Shown: in pieces, positions 21,732 to 28,003 of the stretch
Numbering within the stretch: position 1 is the first letter of the stretch
How the letters are laid out: every line of letters begins with the position of its first letter
Assembly (NCBI GenBank): GCA_046484625.1
Contig: JAWOIO010000205.1
Coordinates: forward strand, 1 to 28,003
Source: DASUAO01 sp046484625
GTDB lineage: Bacteria > Actinomycetota > Acidimicrobiia > IMCC26256 > PALSA-555
Direction of reading: 5' to 3'
DNA length: 28,003 bases
Position numbers and translations under genes: made by a program
The notes under the pieces: model-generated
The model's input: the letters and a program-made list of their open reading frames with translations, nothing else
Told to the model about the DNA's origin: nothing
Databases searched by the model: none

Positions 21732-22583
21732 CTATTCGGTCCTGCCGAAGAGCCTCACTGCGAGTACGAGCATCGCGGTCCCGAAGCCGAGGGTGATCAC
21801 CGCGTCGGCCCACAATGGCACCGTCCAGCCGAGGATGTCGAGCGGCACCGCGGTGGGAAGGACGACGCGCCGGATCGCATCCACGCCGTACGTCGCGGGG
21901 TTCAGCCTGGTCACGACCCCGAGCCAGGCCGGGAGCGCGACGAGCGGGAAGATCGCGCCGGAGAGGAACAGCATCGGCTGCATCACCAACGCCATCACCA
22001 TCTGGAAGCTCTCCATGCGCTGCATGCGACTCGCGACGACGATCCCGAACGCGGTGAGCGAGAACGCCAGCAGGAGCAGGAAGCCGAGCATCTTCATGAA
22101 GCTGGCGACCGTGAACGAGACGCCGACCAGCGGCGCAGCGAAGACGAGCACGAGACCCTGGACGACCGACACCGATCCGCCGCCGAGCGCCTTGCCGAGG
22201 ACGAGTGAGGCGCGTGAGACGGGGGCGACGAGCATCTCGCGCATGAACCCGAACTCGCGGTCCCACACGATCGCGATCGCGGAGAACAGCGCCGAGGTCA
22301 GCACCGACATCGCGAGGATCCCGGGGAACAGGTACTCCTGGTAGCTGACCCCTGCCGCCCCGCTCGCGCCAATGGCACTCTCGAGCCCGGCACCCAGCAC
22401 GAAGAGGAAGAGGAGCGGCTGTGCGATCCCGGTGATGATCCGGGTCGGCATCCGGAACAGGCGAATGATGTCGCGTCGCCAGACCATCAGCATCGCCCGC
22501 ACGTTGCGCACCAGCGCGCCCTCGTGGGGCATGTCGACTGTCGCAGGGATCGTCGTGACTTCGGGCAGCGTCGTGTCGGCCAT
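21732..22583 (-). CDS. ABC-2 type permease (DrrB-like)
   Basis: Membrane subunit of an exporter, 283 aa with about six hydrophobic segments from residue 50 onward. The ABC-2 signature region is WDREFGFMREMLVAPVSRASLVLGKALGG (split around 107-135) with LFLSGAIFPLVALPAWL near 204-220. ATG 22583 shares its A with the TGA of the ATPase gene (TGATG), so the two subunits are translationally coupled. The cargo is unknown; DrrAB-type systems move antibiotics or lipids. Confidence 0.93.
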   Translation of the reverse strand: MADTTLPEVTTIPATVDMPHEGALVRNVRAMLMVWRRDIIRLFRMPTRIITGIAQPLLFLFVLGAGLESAIGASGAAGVSYQEYLFPGILAMSVLTSALFSAIAIVWDREFGFMREMLVAPVSRASLVLGKALGGGSVSVVQGLVLVFAAPLVGVSFTVASFMKMLGFLLLLAFSLTAFGIVVASRMQRMESFQMVMALVMQPMLFLSGAIFPLVALPAWLGVVTRLNPATYGVDAIRRVVLPTAVPLDILGWTVPLWADAVITLGFGTAMLVLAVRLFGRTE

Positions 22584-23572
22584 CAGGTCTTCCGGAACCC
22601 TCGGGTCATCGCGTTCATCCGGAACCGGTCCATCGCGCCCGCTTCGGCGTCCCGGATGGCGCGGCCGGTGTACTCCATGAAGACGTCGTCCAGGCTGGGG
22701 CGGCGGACGTTCACGTTGCGGATCCCGAGGTCGACATGCGTGAAGAGCTCGGGCACGAAGGCCTCGCCGTCAGGGACGTGCAAGCGCAACCCGTGCTCCG
22801 TGACTTCCCCCTCGATCCCCAGGCTCGTCGCGATCTGGGCGCGTGCCACGGCGTCGTCGGCCGTCTCCACCGTGACGACGTCGGCGCCGATCGATGCCTT
22901 CAACGCGCTCGGCGTGTCGATCGCGACGATCCGGCCCTGGTCGATGATCGCGATCCGGTCGCAGCGCTCGGCCTCGTCCATGTAGTGCGTGGTGAGGAAC
23001 ATCGTGGTGTCCTCGCGGGCCCGCAAGGTGTCGACGTAGTCCCAGATGTGCGCCCGGGTCTGGGGATCCAGCCCGATCGTGGGCTCGTCGAGGAACAGGA
23101 CCTTCGGCGCGTGCAGGAGACCCCGCGCGATCTCGAGGCGTCGCTTCATCCCACCCGAGTAGTTGCGCACCTGCTGGTCGGCCCGATCGGACAGACCGAC
23201 CATGTCGAGCAGCGGCGCGGCCCGCTCGCGCACCTTGCCCGGCGGGCAGCCGTAGAGGACGGCGTGGAACTTCAGGTTCTCGGCGCCGGTCAGGTAGTCG
23301 TCGAGCGTGATCTCCTGGAACACCAGTCCGATGTTCGAGCGCACGGCGCCGGGCTCCGTTGCGACGTCGTGGCCTGCGACGCGCGCGCGACCGCCCGAGA
23401 GCGTGAGCAGTGTGCACAGGATGCTGATCGTCGTCGTCTTGCCCGCGCCGTTGGGCCCGAGGAATCCGAACAGCTCCCCGGGCTCGACCGTGAACGAGAC
23501 ATCGTCGACCGCGAGGAAGTCGCCGAAGCGCTTGACGAGGCCGTCGACCTCGACTGCCGGAACCCTGGTCAC
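22583..23572 (-). CDS. ABC transporter ATP-binding protein (DrrA-like)
   Basis: Energy subunit of the exporter, 329 aa. Walker A GPNGAGKT (39-46), Q-loop FQE (85-87), signature YSGGM (138-142, in place of LSGGQ as usual in this group), Walker B VLFLDEPT (158-165) and H-loop His196 are all intact, so it should hydrolyse ATP. The C-terminal extension with RRPSLDDVFMEYTGR is typical of DrrA/CcmA-type proteins. GTG 23572 starts 23 bp after the peptidase stop; its ribosome site is weak. Confidence 0.94.
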   Translation of the reverse strand: MTRVPAVEVDGLVKRFGDFLAVDDVSFTVEPGELFGFLGPNGAGKTTTISILCTLLTLSGGRARVAGHDVATEPGAVRSNIGLVFQEITLDDYLTGAENLKFHAVLYGCPPGKVRERAAPLLDMVGLSDRADQQVRNYSGGMKRRLEIARGLLHAPKVLFLDEPTIGLDPQTRAHIWDYVDTLRAREDTTMFLTTHYMDEAERCDRIAIIDQGRIVAIDTPSALKASIGADVVTVETADDAVARAQIATSLGIEGEVTEHGLRLHVPDGEAFVPELFTHVDLGIRNVNVRRPSLDDVFMEYTGRAIRDAEAGAMDRFRMNAMTRGFRKT

Positions 23573-23595
23573 CTCAGTGCGTCACGACGTGGCCG

Positions 23596-25011
23596 TCACC
23601 CGAGCGTCTCACCGGTGCTGGCGTAGTTCGCCTGGCAGACCCCGTACCCGTTGAGGAAGCCATCGCGGAACGCCCGCAGACGGGTGAAGGTCACGTCGAG
23701 GGTCGTGTCGACGTCCCGCGCGCCCGTGTAGTCGATCAGCGCCTGCACCGTCTCGTCCAGGTCGCCGGGCGAGAGCGCAACGGGCCCACCGAGCGTGGGG
23801 CTCGAGAGCGCGCCGTTGTACATCGCGGCGGCGAAGCCGCCCGTGTAGCAATCGGCACCGAGGACCGCATTGTCCTCGTTGGTCTCCACCCCCGGGAAGC
23901 CCTGGTTGATCTGGACGTACGTCGCCCACGGGTTGGCGAGGAGCGTGGCCACGCCGAAGTCCCCGATGTCGTCGTAGATGTGCTGGAGGTACGGCTCGTC
24001 GAACGCGAAGTACCCGTCGTCGATGCAGTAGAACACGCGGTTCTTGATGACGCTCCTCGCAGGCGTCGACCCGCCGCAGACGGGCAGCTGGTCCTTCGTG
24101 CCGGCGGAGTCGAAGGAGAAGACGTTGTCGAGCGTGGGGGCGACGAAGCCCGGCTCGACCTGCAGGTAGAAGTCGTTGAGCAGCTCCACGCTCAGCGGGA
24201 TCACGTCCTCGGCGGGGACGTTGCCGCCGCTCGCGGCTTCCTCCTCGGTCGAGAACGGGACCTCGGTGATCACGGGTGGGTCCTCGAAGTACGGGGCACA
24301 CTGCTCCGCGCCCTCGTCGAAGCCGTCCTGGAACGCGGCGACGCGGTCGAACCCGGAGCCGTGGGCGCTGGGGTCGTCGGGGCTGCTCCCCGGCGTGTCG
24401 CGGAACTGCAGCATGGCGATCAGCGCGGTGTCGAGGTTGCCACCCTGGAGATCGAGGCCCTTCGCCCGGCCGTCGGCGACCCGTCGCACCCACGATCCGG
24501 CGAAGCAGTCGGCCTGGAGCTCCTTGTAGATCGTGGGCTCCTCGGCGTTGTCGGCCCGGTCCTGGATCGCGTGGCCCCACTCGTGGGCGAGGACGAGCGC
24601 GACCGACAGGTCGCCGAAGTCGCGGTACAGCTGCGGGAACAGGTTGACGTCGTCATAGGCGACGAAGTTGGACACGTAGCAGTAGAACGCGTTGTTCTCG
24701 GCATCCCGGTAGGACAGCTTCTGTCCCTGACACTTCGGCAGCTTGATGCCGGGCTGTGCCGCGAAGATGCGGTTGTCGGGGATCCGGTCGAACGGCTCGC
24801 CGTAGACGTCGGGGAACGCGACCTCCCAGTAGTCCTGGATGTCCTCGACGGCGAGCCCGATCGTCCGCTCGTAGGCCTTCGTGGCCTTGGCGGGCGCATC
24901 GGAGTCCTCCTCGAAGAGCTTCGGGTCCCCGGACTGCGCCGGGACCGCGGGTGCGGCGATCGCGCCGAGCGCGAGAACCGCGAGCAGCGAAGCGAACAGG
25001 CGACGGCGCAC
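23596..25011 (-). CDS. Secreted zinc metallopeptidase with duplicated, inactive second half
   Basis: Predicted exported protein of 471 aa; residues 1-26 form a signal peptide (RRR, hydrophobic core, APAVPAQS). The first half (about 106-240) is a neutral zinc metallopeptidase: HEWGH at 143-147 and Glu164 in KELQADCF as third ligand. The second half (about 327-460) repeats the layout (FYC, DIGDFGVA, ADCY, FRDGF, C) but reads ANPWATY where HEWGH should be and lacks the Glu, so it cannot bind zinc the same way. Matching cysteines (111/239 and 329/459) could form disulfides in each half. GTG 25011 has AGGAGG 6 nt upstream. It heads the run leading into the ABC exporter. Confidence 0.88.
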   Translation of the reverse strand: MRRRLFASLLAVLALGAIAAPAVPAQSGDPKLFEEDSDAPAKATKAYERTIGLAVEDIQDYWEVAFPDVYGEPFDRIPDNRIFAAQPGIKLPKCQGQKLSYRDAENNAFYCYVSNFVAYDDVNLFPQLYRDFGDLSVALVLAHEWGHAIQDRADNAEEPTIYKELQADCFAGSWVRRVADGRAKGLDLQGGNLDTALIAMLQFRDTPGSSPDDPSAHGSGFDRVAAFQDGFDEGAEQCAPYFEDPPVITEVPFSTEEEAASGGNVPAEDVIPLSVELLNDFYLQVEPGFVAPTLDNVFSFDSAGTKDQLPVCGGSTPARSVIKNRVFYCIDDGYFAFDEPYLQHIYDDIGDFGVATLLANPWATYVQINQGFPGVETNEDNAVLGADCYTGGFAAAMYNGALSSPTLGGPVALSPGDLDETVQALIDYTGARDVDTTLDVTFTRLRAFRDGFLNGYGVCQANYASTGETLG

Positions 25012-25092
25012 GGGGAGCCTCCTAGATCAAAGGTCGAGAAAGACGCGGCCACATTCTGCCCCAACTCCCACCCCTGGAATCGCAGCGAAGGC

Positions 25093-25098
25093 CAGAAT
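25093..25098 (+). promoter_or_regulatory. Possible -10 box of the 336-aa gene
   Basis: CAGAAT then 6 nt (GCCCCC) then ATG 25105, with no Shine-Dalgarno in the spacer; the same GCCAGAATG word precedes the YqgE/AlgH gene. Confidence 0.35.
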
Positions 25099-25104
25099 GC
25101 CCCC

Positions 25105-26115
25105 ATGGATCGGAGGCGGGTCGACGACGCCGTGCGCGCCGGCGATGTCGACGAGCTCCTCCGGATCGTCGACGGTGCCAGTTCCGCCCGGGAGTGGGAC
25201 GAGCTCGAGATGCTCCGCGCCCGCTGCGCGGCCGCCACCGAGACCGGCCACCAGCTCTGGCCCGTCGCGTCCCGGGCGGCCTACCTCCTGGCCCTCGACG
25301 CGCCGGGCCGCCTCGCCGGCGCGGTCCTCGTCGAGGGCGCGGGGCGGTTCGCGCCCGGGCCCCTGCCCGAGGTCGCCGCGCAGCGCCACCCCTGGGCCGA
25401 CCTCGCTCCGTCCATCCCGTCGGGACCGCACGCGGTCGTGACGGCGCACGAGCGCGTGCTGCGCGGGGAGGATCTGACGGACGCGGTGATCGACGGCCCG
25501 GCCGTGCTCGAGCTTCCCCTCCGACTCGCCGCGTGGGAACCGTCCTACGCACTCGCGGAGTACGGGCCGGACACCGCCGACTTCCCGGCGCCGGCACCGC
25601 CCCCGGCGCGTGTCGTCGACGAGGTCCTCCTCCCAGCGCGACCCGACGACGACTCGCGTGCGGCCGAGCCGTCCGACGAGGTGGCCGAGGCGCTCCGTGA
25701 CGCGGTCCGTCACTGGTCGGACGAGTCGAACGGCACCGTAGCGGCGGTGGGCGTGTCGGGTGACACCACCCATGCGATCGCCGCGATCGAGACCGGGAGC
25801 GTCCGGGTCGTCGGACTCGAACCTGCGGACGCGCTCGCGCGCCTTGCGTGGGCCGCGGCCAGCGGTGGCGCCCACGCGCCGCGACCCGGCGCGGCAGCCG
25901 GTCGGTTCTCGGCCTGGTGGGTGGCCGGCGCGACCACGGACCTCCTCGATGACTGGCCACCGGATCCCGAGGAGCTCGGCTCCCGGGTAGCGGCGCTCGA
26001 ATGGGCCACGTGGGAACGCGCCGACGCGTCGCCGTCGGGATGGCAGCTGCACCTGGCGATCGCCGACCCCGCACGGGGGCGCGCGTGGGCCGTGCGCGCC
26101 CGAGACAGCATCTGA
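25105..26115 (+). CDS. Hypothetical protein, 336 aa
   Basis: Not recognised. Soluble, with no signal peptide or membrane segments. Residues 1-75 are helical with a ReWdELE-type pattern; about 160-210 is a Pro/Ala/Asp-rich linker (ending near PARPDDDSRAAEPSDEV); the C-terminal part (about 212-336) has strand-like segments and many Trp residues (for example FSAWWVAGATTDLLDDWP). The two-part layout suggests two domains joined by a flexible linker. Codon use is as in its neighbours. Divergent from the secreted peptidase across 93 bp, and 51 bp upstream of the thioesterase gene, which has its own promoter-like element. Confidence 0.7.
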   Translation: MDRRRVDDAVRAGDVDELLRIVDGASSAREWDELEMLRARCAAATETGHQLWPVASRAAYLLALDAPGRLAGAVLVEGAGRFAPGPLPEVAAQRHPWADLAPSIPSGPHAVVTAHERVLRGEDLTDAVIDGPAVLELPLRLAAWEPSYALAEYGPDTADFPAPAPPPARVVDEVLLPARPDDDSRAAEPSDEVAEALRDAVRHWSDESNGTVAAVGVSGDTTHAIAAIETGSVRVVGLEPADALARLAWAAASGGAHAPRPGAAAGRFSAWWVAGATTDLLDDWPPDPEELGSRVAALEWATWERADASPSGWQLHLAIADPARGRAWAVRARDSI

Positions 26116-26154
26116 ACAGGCCCGGTCAGGTGCTCGGCCTCGATCGGCTGCCCC

Positions 26155-26160
26155 TAGATT
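26155..26160 (+). promoter_or_regulatory. Predicted leaderless -10 box of the thioesterase gene
   Basis: TAGATT is followed by 6 nt (CGGCTC) and GTG 26167; no Shine-Dalgarno is present. Confidence 0.5.
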
Positions 26161-26166
26161 CGGCTC

Positions 26167-26973
26167 GTGGACGCGCTGACCTTCTACGGGCTCGAACCTT
26201 CGGACGACCCTCTGCGGTGGCGCCTCCCGGTCGTCCGATCGCTGTGCTCGGGCTTCGGTGCGCTGTTCGGCGGGGCGGGGCTCGGCGCGGCGATCGAGGT
26301 GCTCGAGCGCGTCACCGGTCGCCCGTTGGTGTGGGCAACGGCGCAGTACCTCGAATTCGCGCGGCCACCCTCGATCGTCGAGCTCGACGTCGAGGAGGTC
26401 GTGCGCGGCCACGTGTCGTCCCAGGCACGCGTGCTCGCGCGGGTCGACGGCCAGGAGATCTTCACCGTGCTCGCCACGCTCGGGAAGCGCAGCCTGCCGT
26501 GGGAGGGTGAGTGGGCCGTCCACCCGGACGTCGCGCCGCCCGCCGAGTGTCCGCCCCGCCCGCTCGCACCCCACATGGTCGGGACGATCGGTGAGCGGCT
26601 CGAGACTCGACTCGCCGACGCGCGCGCGTTCGAGGATCTCGACGGGGTGCCCGGCGACGGGCGCAGCGCGCTCTGGGTCCGTCTCCCGCCCGAGCTCGAC
26701 GCAACCGCGGCGGCCCTCGCGATCCTCGGCGACTACGTGCCGTTCGGGATCGGGCAGGCACTCGGCCGGCGTGTCGCGAGCAACAGCCTCGACAACACGT
26801 TGCGTATGGTGCGCATCCATCCCACCGAGTGGGTGCTCGCCGACATCCGGGTCCAGGCCGTTGCCGACGGCTTCGGGCATGGCGTCGTGCACCTCTGGGG
26901 TGACGACGGGACCCTGCTCGCGACCGCGAGTCAATCTACGGTGACCAAGGAGTCTCGCGAGCCCGCCCGGTAG
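26167..26973 (+). CDS. TesB-like acyl-CoA thioesterase (double hotdog)
   Basis: Predicted to hydrolyse acyl-CoA thioesters. The 268-aa protein has two hotdog repeats: an N-terminal half with GGAGLGAAIEVLERVTGRPL and a C-terminal half containing NSLDNTLRMVRIHPTEWVLAD, then GHGVVHLWGDDGTLLATASQSTV. Asp209 and Gln256 match the TesB catalytic Asp and Gln positions; the third residue is not certain. GTG 26167 is chosen for the TAGATT at a leaderless distance. The LLM oxidoreductase follows after 23 bp, itself with a promoter-like element. Confidence 0.82.
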   Translation: MDALTFYGLEPSDDPLRWRLPVVRSLCSGFGALFGGAGLGAAIEVLERVTGRPLVWATAQYLEFARPPSIVELDVEEVVRGHVSSQARVLARVDGQEIFTVLATLGKRSLPWEGEWAVHPDVAPPAECPPRPLAPHMVGTIGERLETRLADARAFEDLDGVPGDGRSALWVRLPPELDATAAALAILGDYVPFGIGQALGRRVASNSLDNTLRMVRIHPTEWVLADIRVQAVADGFGHGVVHLWGDDGTLLATASQSTVTKESREPAR

Positions 26974-26983
26974 CCTGCGCCGG

Positions 26984-26989
26984 TAACGT
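26984..26989 (+). promoter_or_regulatory. Predicted leaderless -10 box of the second LLM gene
   Basis: TAACGT, then 7 nt, then ATG 26997. An AGGGAG touches the ATG directly, too close to work as a Shine-Dalgarno, which favours leaderless initiation. Confidence 0.45.
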
Positions 26990-26996
26990 CAGGGAG

Positions 26997-27968
26997 ATGA
27001 GCGTCCCGCAGCGACACGGCATCACCATCCCCTTCGAAGGGGTTCCGCTCCATGAGCACCGCTCGTGGTTCGAGGAGCTCGAGGCCCTCGGCTACACCGA
27101 CGTGTGGAGTGCCGAAGCCGGTGCCAGCGACGCGTTCACCCCGCTTGCCCTCGCCGCCGCGTGGGCACCGTCGTTGCGCCTCGGCACCGCGATCGTCCCC
27201 GTGTTCACCCGCGGCGCGGCGACGCTGGCCCAGACCGTCGCCGGCATGTGTCAGGCCGCGCCGGGGCGCTTCGCACTCGGGATCGGCACGTCCTCCGACG
27301 TCATCGTCGAGAACTGGAACGGCATCCCCTTCGAGCAGCCGGTCCAACGGGTCCGCGACACCATCCGGTTCCTCCGCGCCGCTCTCGCGGGCGAGAAGGT
27401 CACCGAGGACTACGAGACCTTCTCGGTCAAGGGGTTCCGGCTCGGCGCGGCCGTGCCCGAGATGCCGCCGATCCTCGTCGCGGCGCTTCGACCGAAGATG
27501 CTCAGGATCGCGGGCACCGAGGGCGACGGCGCCATCATCAACTGGCTCTCACCGGACGACGTGCGGACCGTCGTCCCCCACGTCGGGGAGGGCAAGGAGA
27601 TCGTCGCCCGCATCTTCGTGCTGCCGAGCACCGACCGGGACACGGTCAACTTCGTCGGCCGACGCGCGATCGCGGCGTATCTGAACGTGCCCGTCTACGC
27701 GAAGTTCCACGAGTGGCTCGGACGTGGCGAGATCCTGCAGCCGATGTGGGACGCGTGGAACGCGGGCGACCGCAAGGCCGCGACGGAAGAGATCCCCGAG
27801 TCGCTCGTCGACGACCTGATCGTGCACGGATCGATCGACGACATCCGCTCCCGGCTCGCCGACTACGCGGCGAACGGGGTGACCACGCCCGCACCCGCGA
27901 TCCTCGGGGTAGGAGACGACGTCCGGGAAGTGGTGCGCGCCATCGCACCGCGGCAACCCGGCACCTAG
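26997..27968 (+). CDS. LLM-class F420-dependent oxidoreductase
   Basis: Luciferase-like oxidoreductase, 323 aa, complete. The fold pattern is clear: ELEALGYTDVWSAEAGASDAFTPLALAAAW split over about 23-58, then RLGTAIVPVFTRGAATLAQTVAGM, GRFALGIGTSSDVIVENWNGIPF and QRVRDTIRFLRAALAGEKV, with PILVAALRPKMLRIAGTEGDGAIINWLSPDDV further on. These SxLGIGTSS-type loops bind F420 or FMN in the family; F420 is the usual cofactor in actinobacteria. The substrate is unknown. It lies downstream of the TesB-like gene. Confidence 0.9.
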   Translation: MSVPQRHGITIPFEGVPLHEHRSWFEELEALGYTDVWSAEAGASDAFTPLALAAAWAPSLRLGTAIVPVFTRGAATLAQTVAGMCQAAPGRFALGIGTSSDVIVENWNGIPFEQPVQRVRDTIRFLRAALAGEKVTEDYETFSVKGFRLGAAVPEMPPILVAALRPKMLRIAGTEGDGAIINWLSPDDVRTVVPHVGEGKEIVARIFVLPSTDRDTVNFVGRRAIAAYLNVPVYAKFHEWLGRGEILQPMWDAWNAGDRKAATEEIPESLVDDLIVHGSIDDIRSRLADYAANGVTTPAPAILGVGDDVREVVRAIAPRQPGT

Positions 27969-27984
27969 ACCCAGCGCCCTCGCA

Positions 27985-28003
27985 CGGCGAGCTTCGCCTC
28001 GCG
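27985..28003 (+). terminator. Possible terminator hairpin, cut by the window end
   Basis: GGCGA-GCT-TCGCC (27986-27998) forms a short stem 18 bp after the LLM stop. The tail lies beyond the window, so its role is unproven. Confidence 0.25.

Noticed and set aside
25027..26934. Long minus-strand open frame opposite the 336-aa and thioesterase genes
   Set aside because: The plus strand has the recognisable thioesterase and ordinary protein composition; the antisense product is Arg/Gly-rich with no motif.
1..28003. Prophage, insertion sequences, CRISPR arrays, toxin-antitoxin or defence genes
   Set aside because: No transposase, integrase, phage protein, spaced repeat array or known defence domain is visible on either strand, and base use is even throughout.

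Overview
The window is very G+C-rich and gene-dense. Start codons are often GTG, many starts sit 6-8 nt after a TANNNT hexamer (leaderless type), and there are two luciferase-like (LLM/F420-type) oxidoreductases. It also carries the CysO-CysM-Mec sulfur-carrier cysteine pathway next to murI, an Rv1339-like hydrolase, rph and rdgB, in nearly the order known from Mycobacterium tuberculosis. This points to an actinobacterium. A deep-branching class such as Acidimicrobiia is my best guess, but that is inference. I see no mobile elements, CRISPR arrays or stand-alone tRNA/rRNA genes; it reads as ordinary chromosome.

Layout. (1) 55-1893 (+): a PAS-PAS-PAS-GGDEF diguanylate cyclase whose N-terminus looks like the leftover half of a further PAS domain. 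(2) 11417-1850 (-): a long co-directional run: an NMO/YrpB-like flavoprotein, a CoxL/xanthine-dehydrogenase large subunit, mec, cysO, cysM, sua5, murI, an Rv1339-like metallo-hydrolase, rph, rdgB and an unknown 185-aa protein. Many junctions overlap by 1-4 nt, and cysO has its own leaderless-type promoter. It joins cysteine synthesis, tRNA t6A formation, cell-wall D-glutamate supply, cAMP turnover, RNA 3'-end trimming and nucleotide-pool cleaning. (3) 11464-13675: smpB (+), an M50 site-2 protease (-) and the tmRNA gene ssrA (+), so both trans-translation components lie together. (4) 13762-16425: a two-gene minus-strand operon (questin-oxidase-like? protein plus LLM oxidoreductase) divergent from soxR, with a near-consensus SoxR box inside a 19-bp promoter spacer. 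(5) 16434-19300: VOC protein, YqgE/AlgH protein and an N-acyl-D-amino-acid-deacylase-like amidohydrolase. (6) 25011-19317 (-): a secreted duplicated metallopeptidase, a DrrA/DrrB-type ABC exporter, a CurA-like reductase and an alpha/beta-hydrolase fused to a class III nucleotide cyclase. (7) 25105-27968 (+): an unknown 336-aa protein, a TesB-like thioesterase and a second LLM oxidoreductase.

Themes. The best candidate for a new system is the SoxR-controlled divergon: the redox sensor, its operator and the unusual promoter spacing are all visible, while the controlled 404-aa protein is uncharacterised. Other observations beyond routine annotation are two short tandem repeats that multiply Shine-Dalgarno-like sequence directly before start codons (four 14-bp copies at the murI/hydrolase junction, about three 17-bp copies before the M50 protease), a palindromic -10 box shared by divergent genes, and a recurrent leaderless promoter signature. 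Two stretches lack protein genes: 13141-13761 holds the M50 leader, the tmRNA and two hairpins, and 17485-17608 holds direct repeats and a palindrome.
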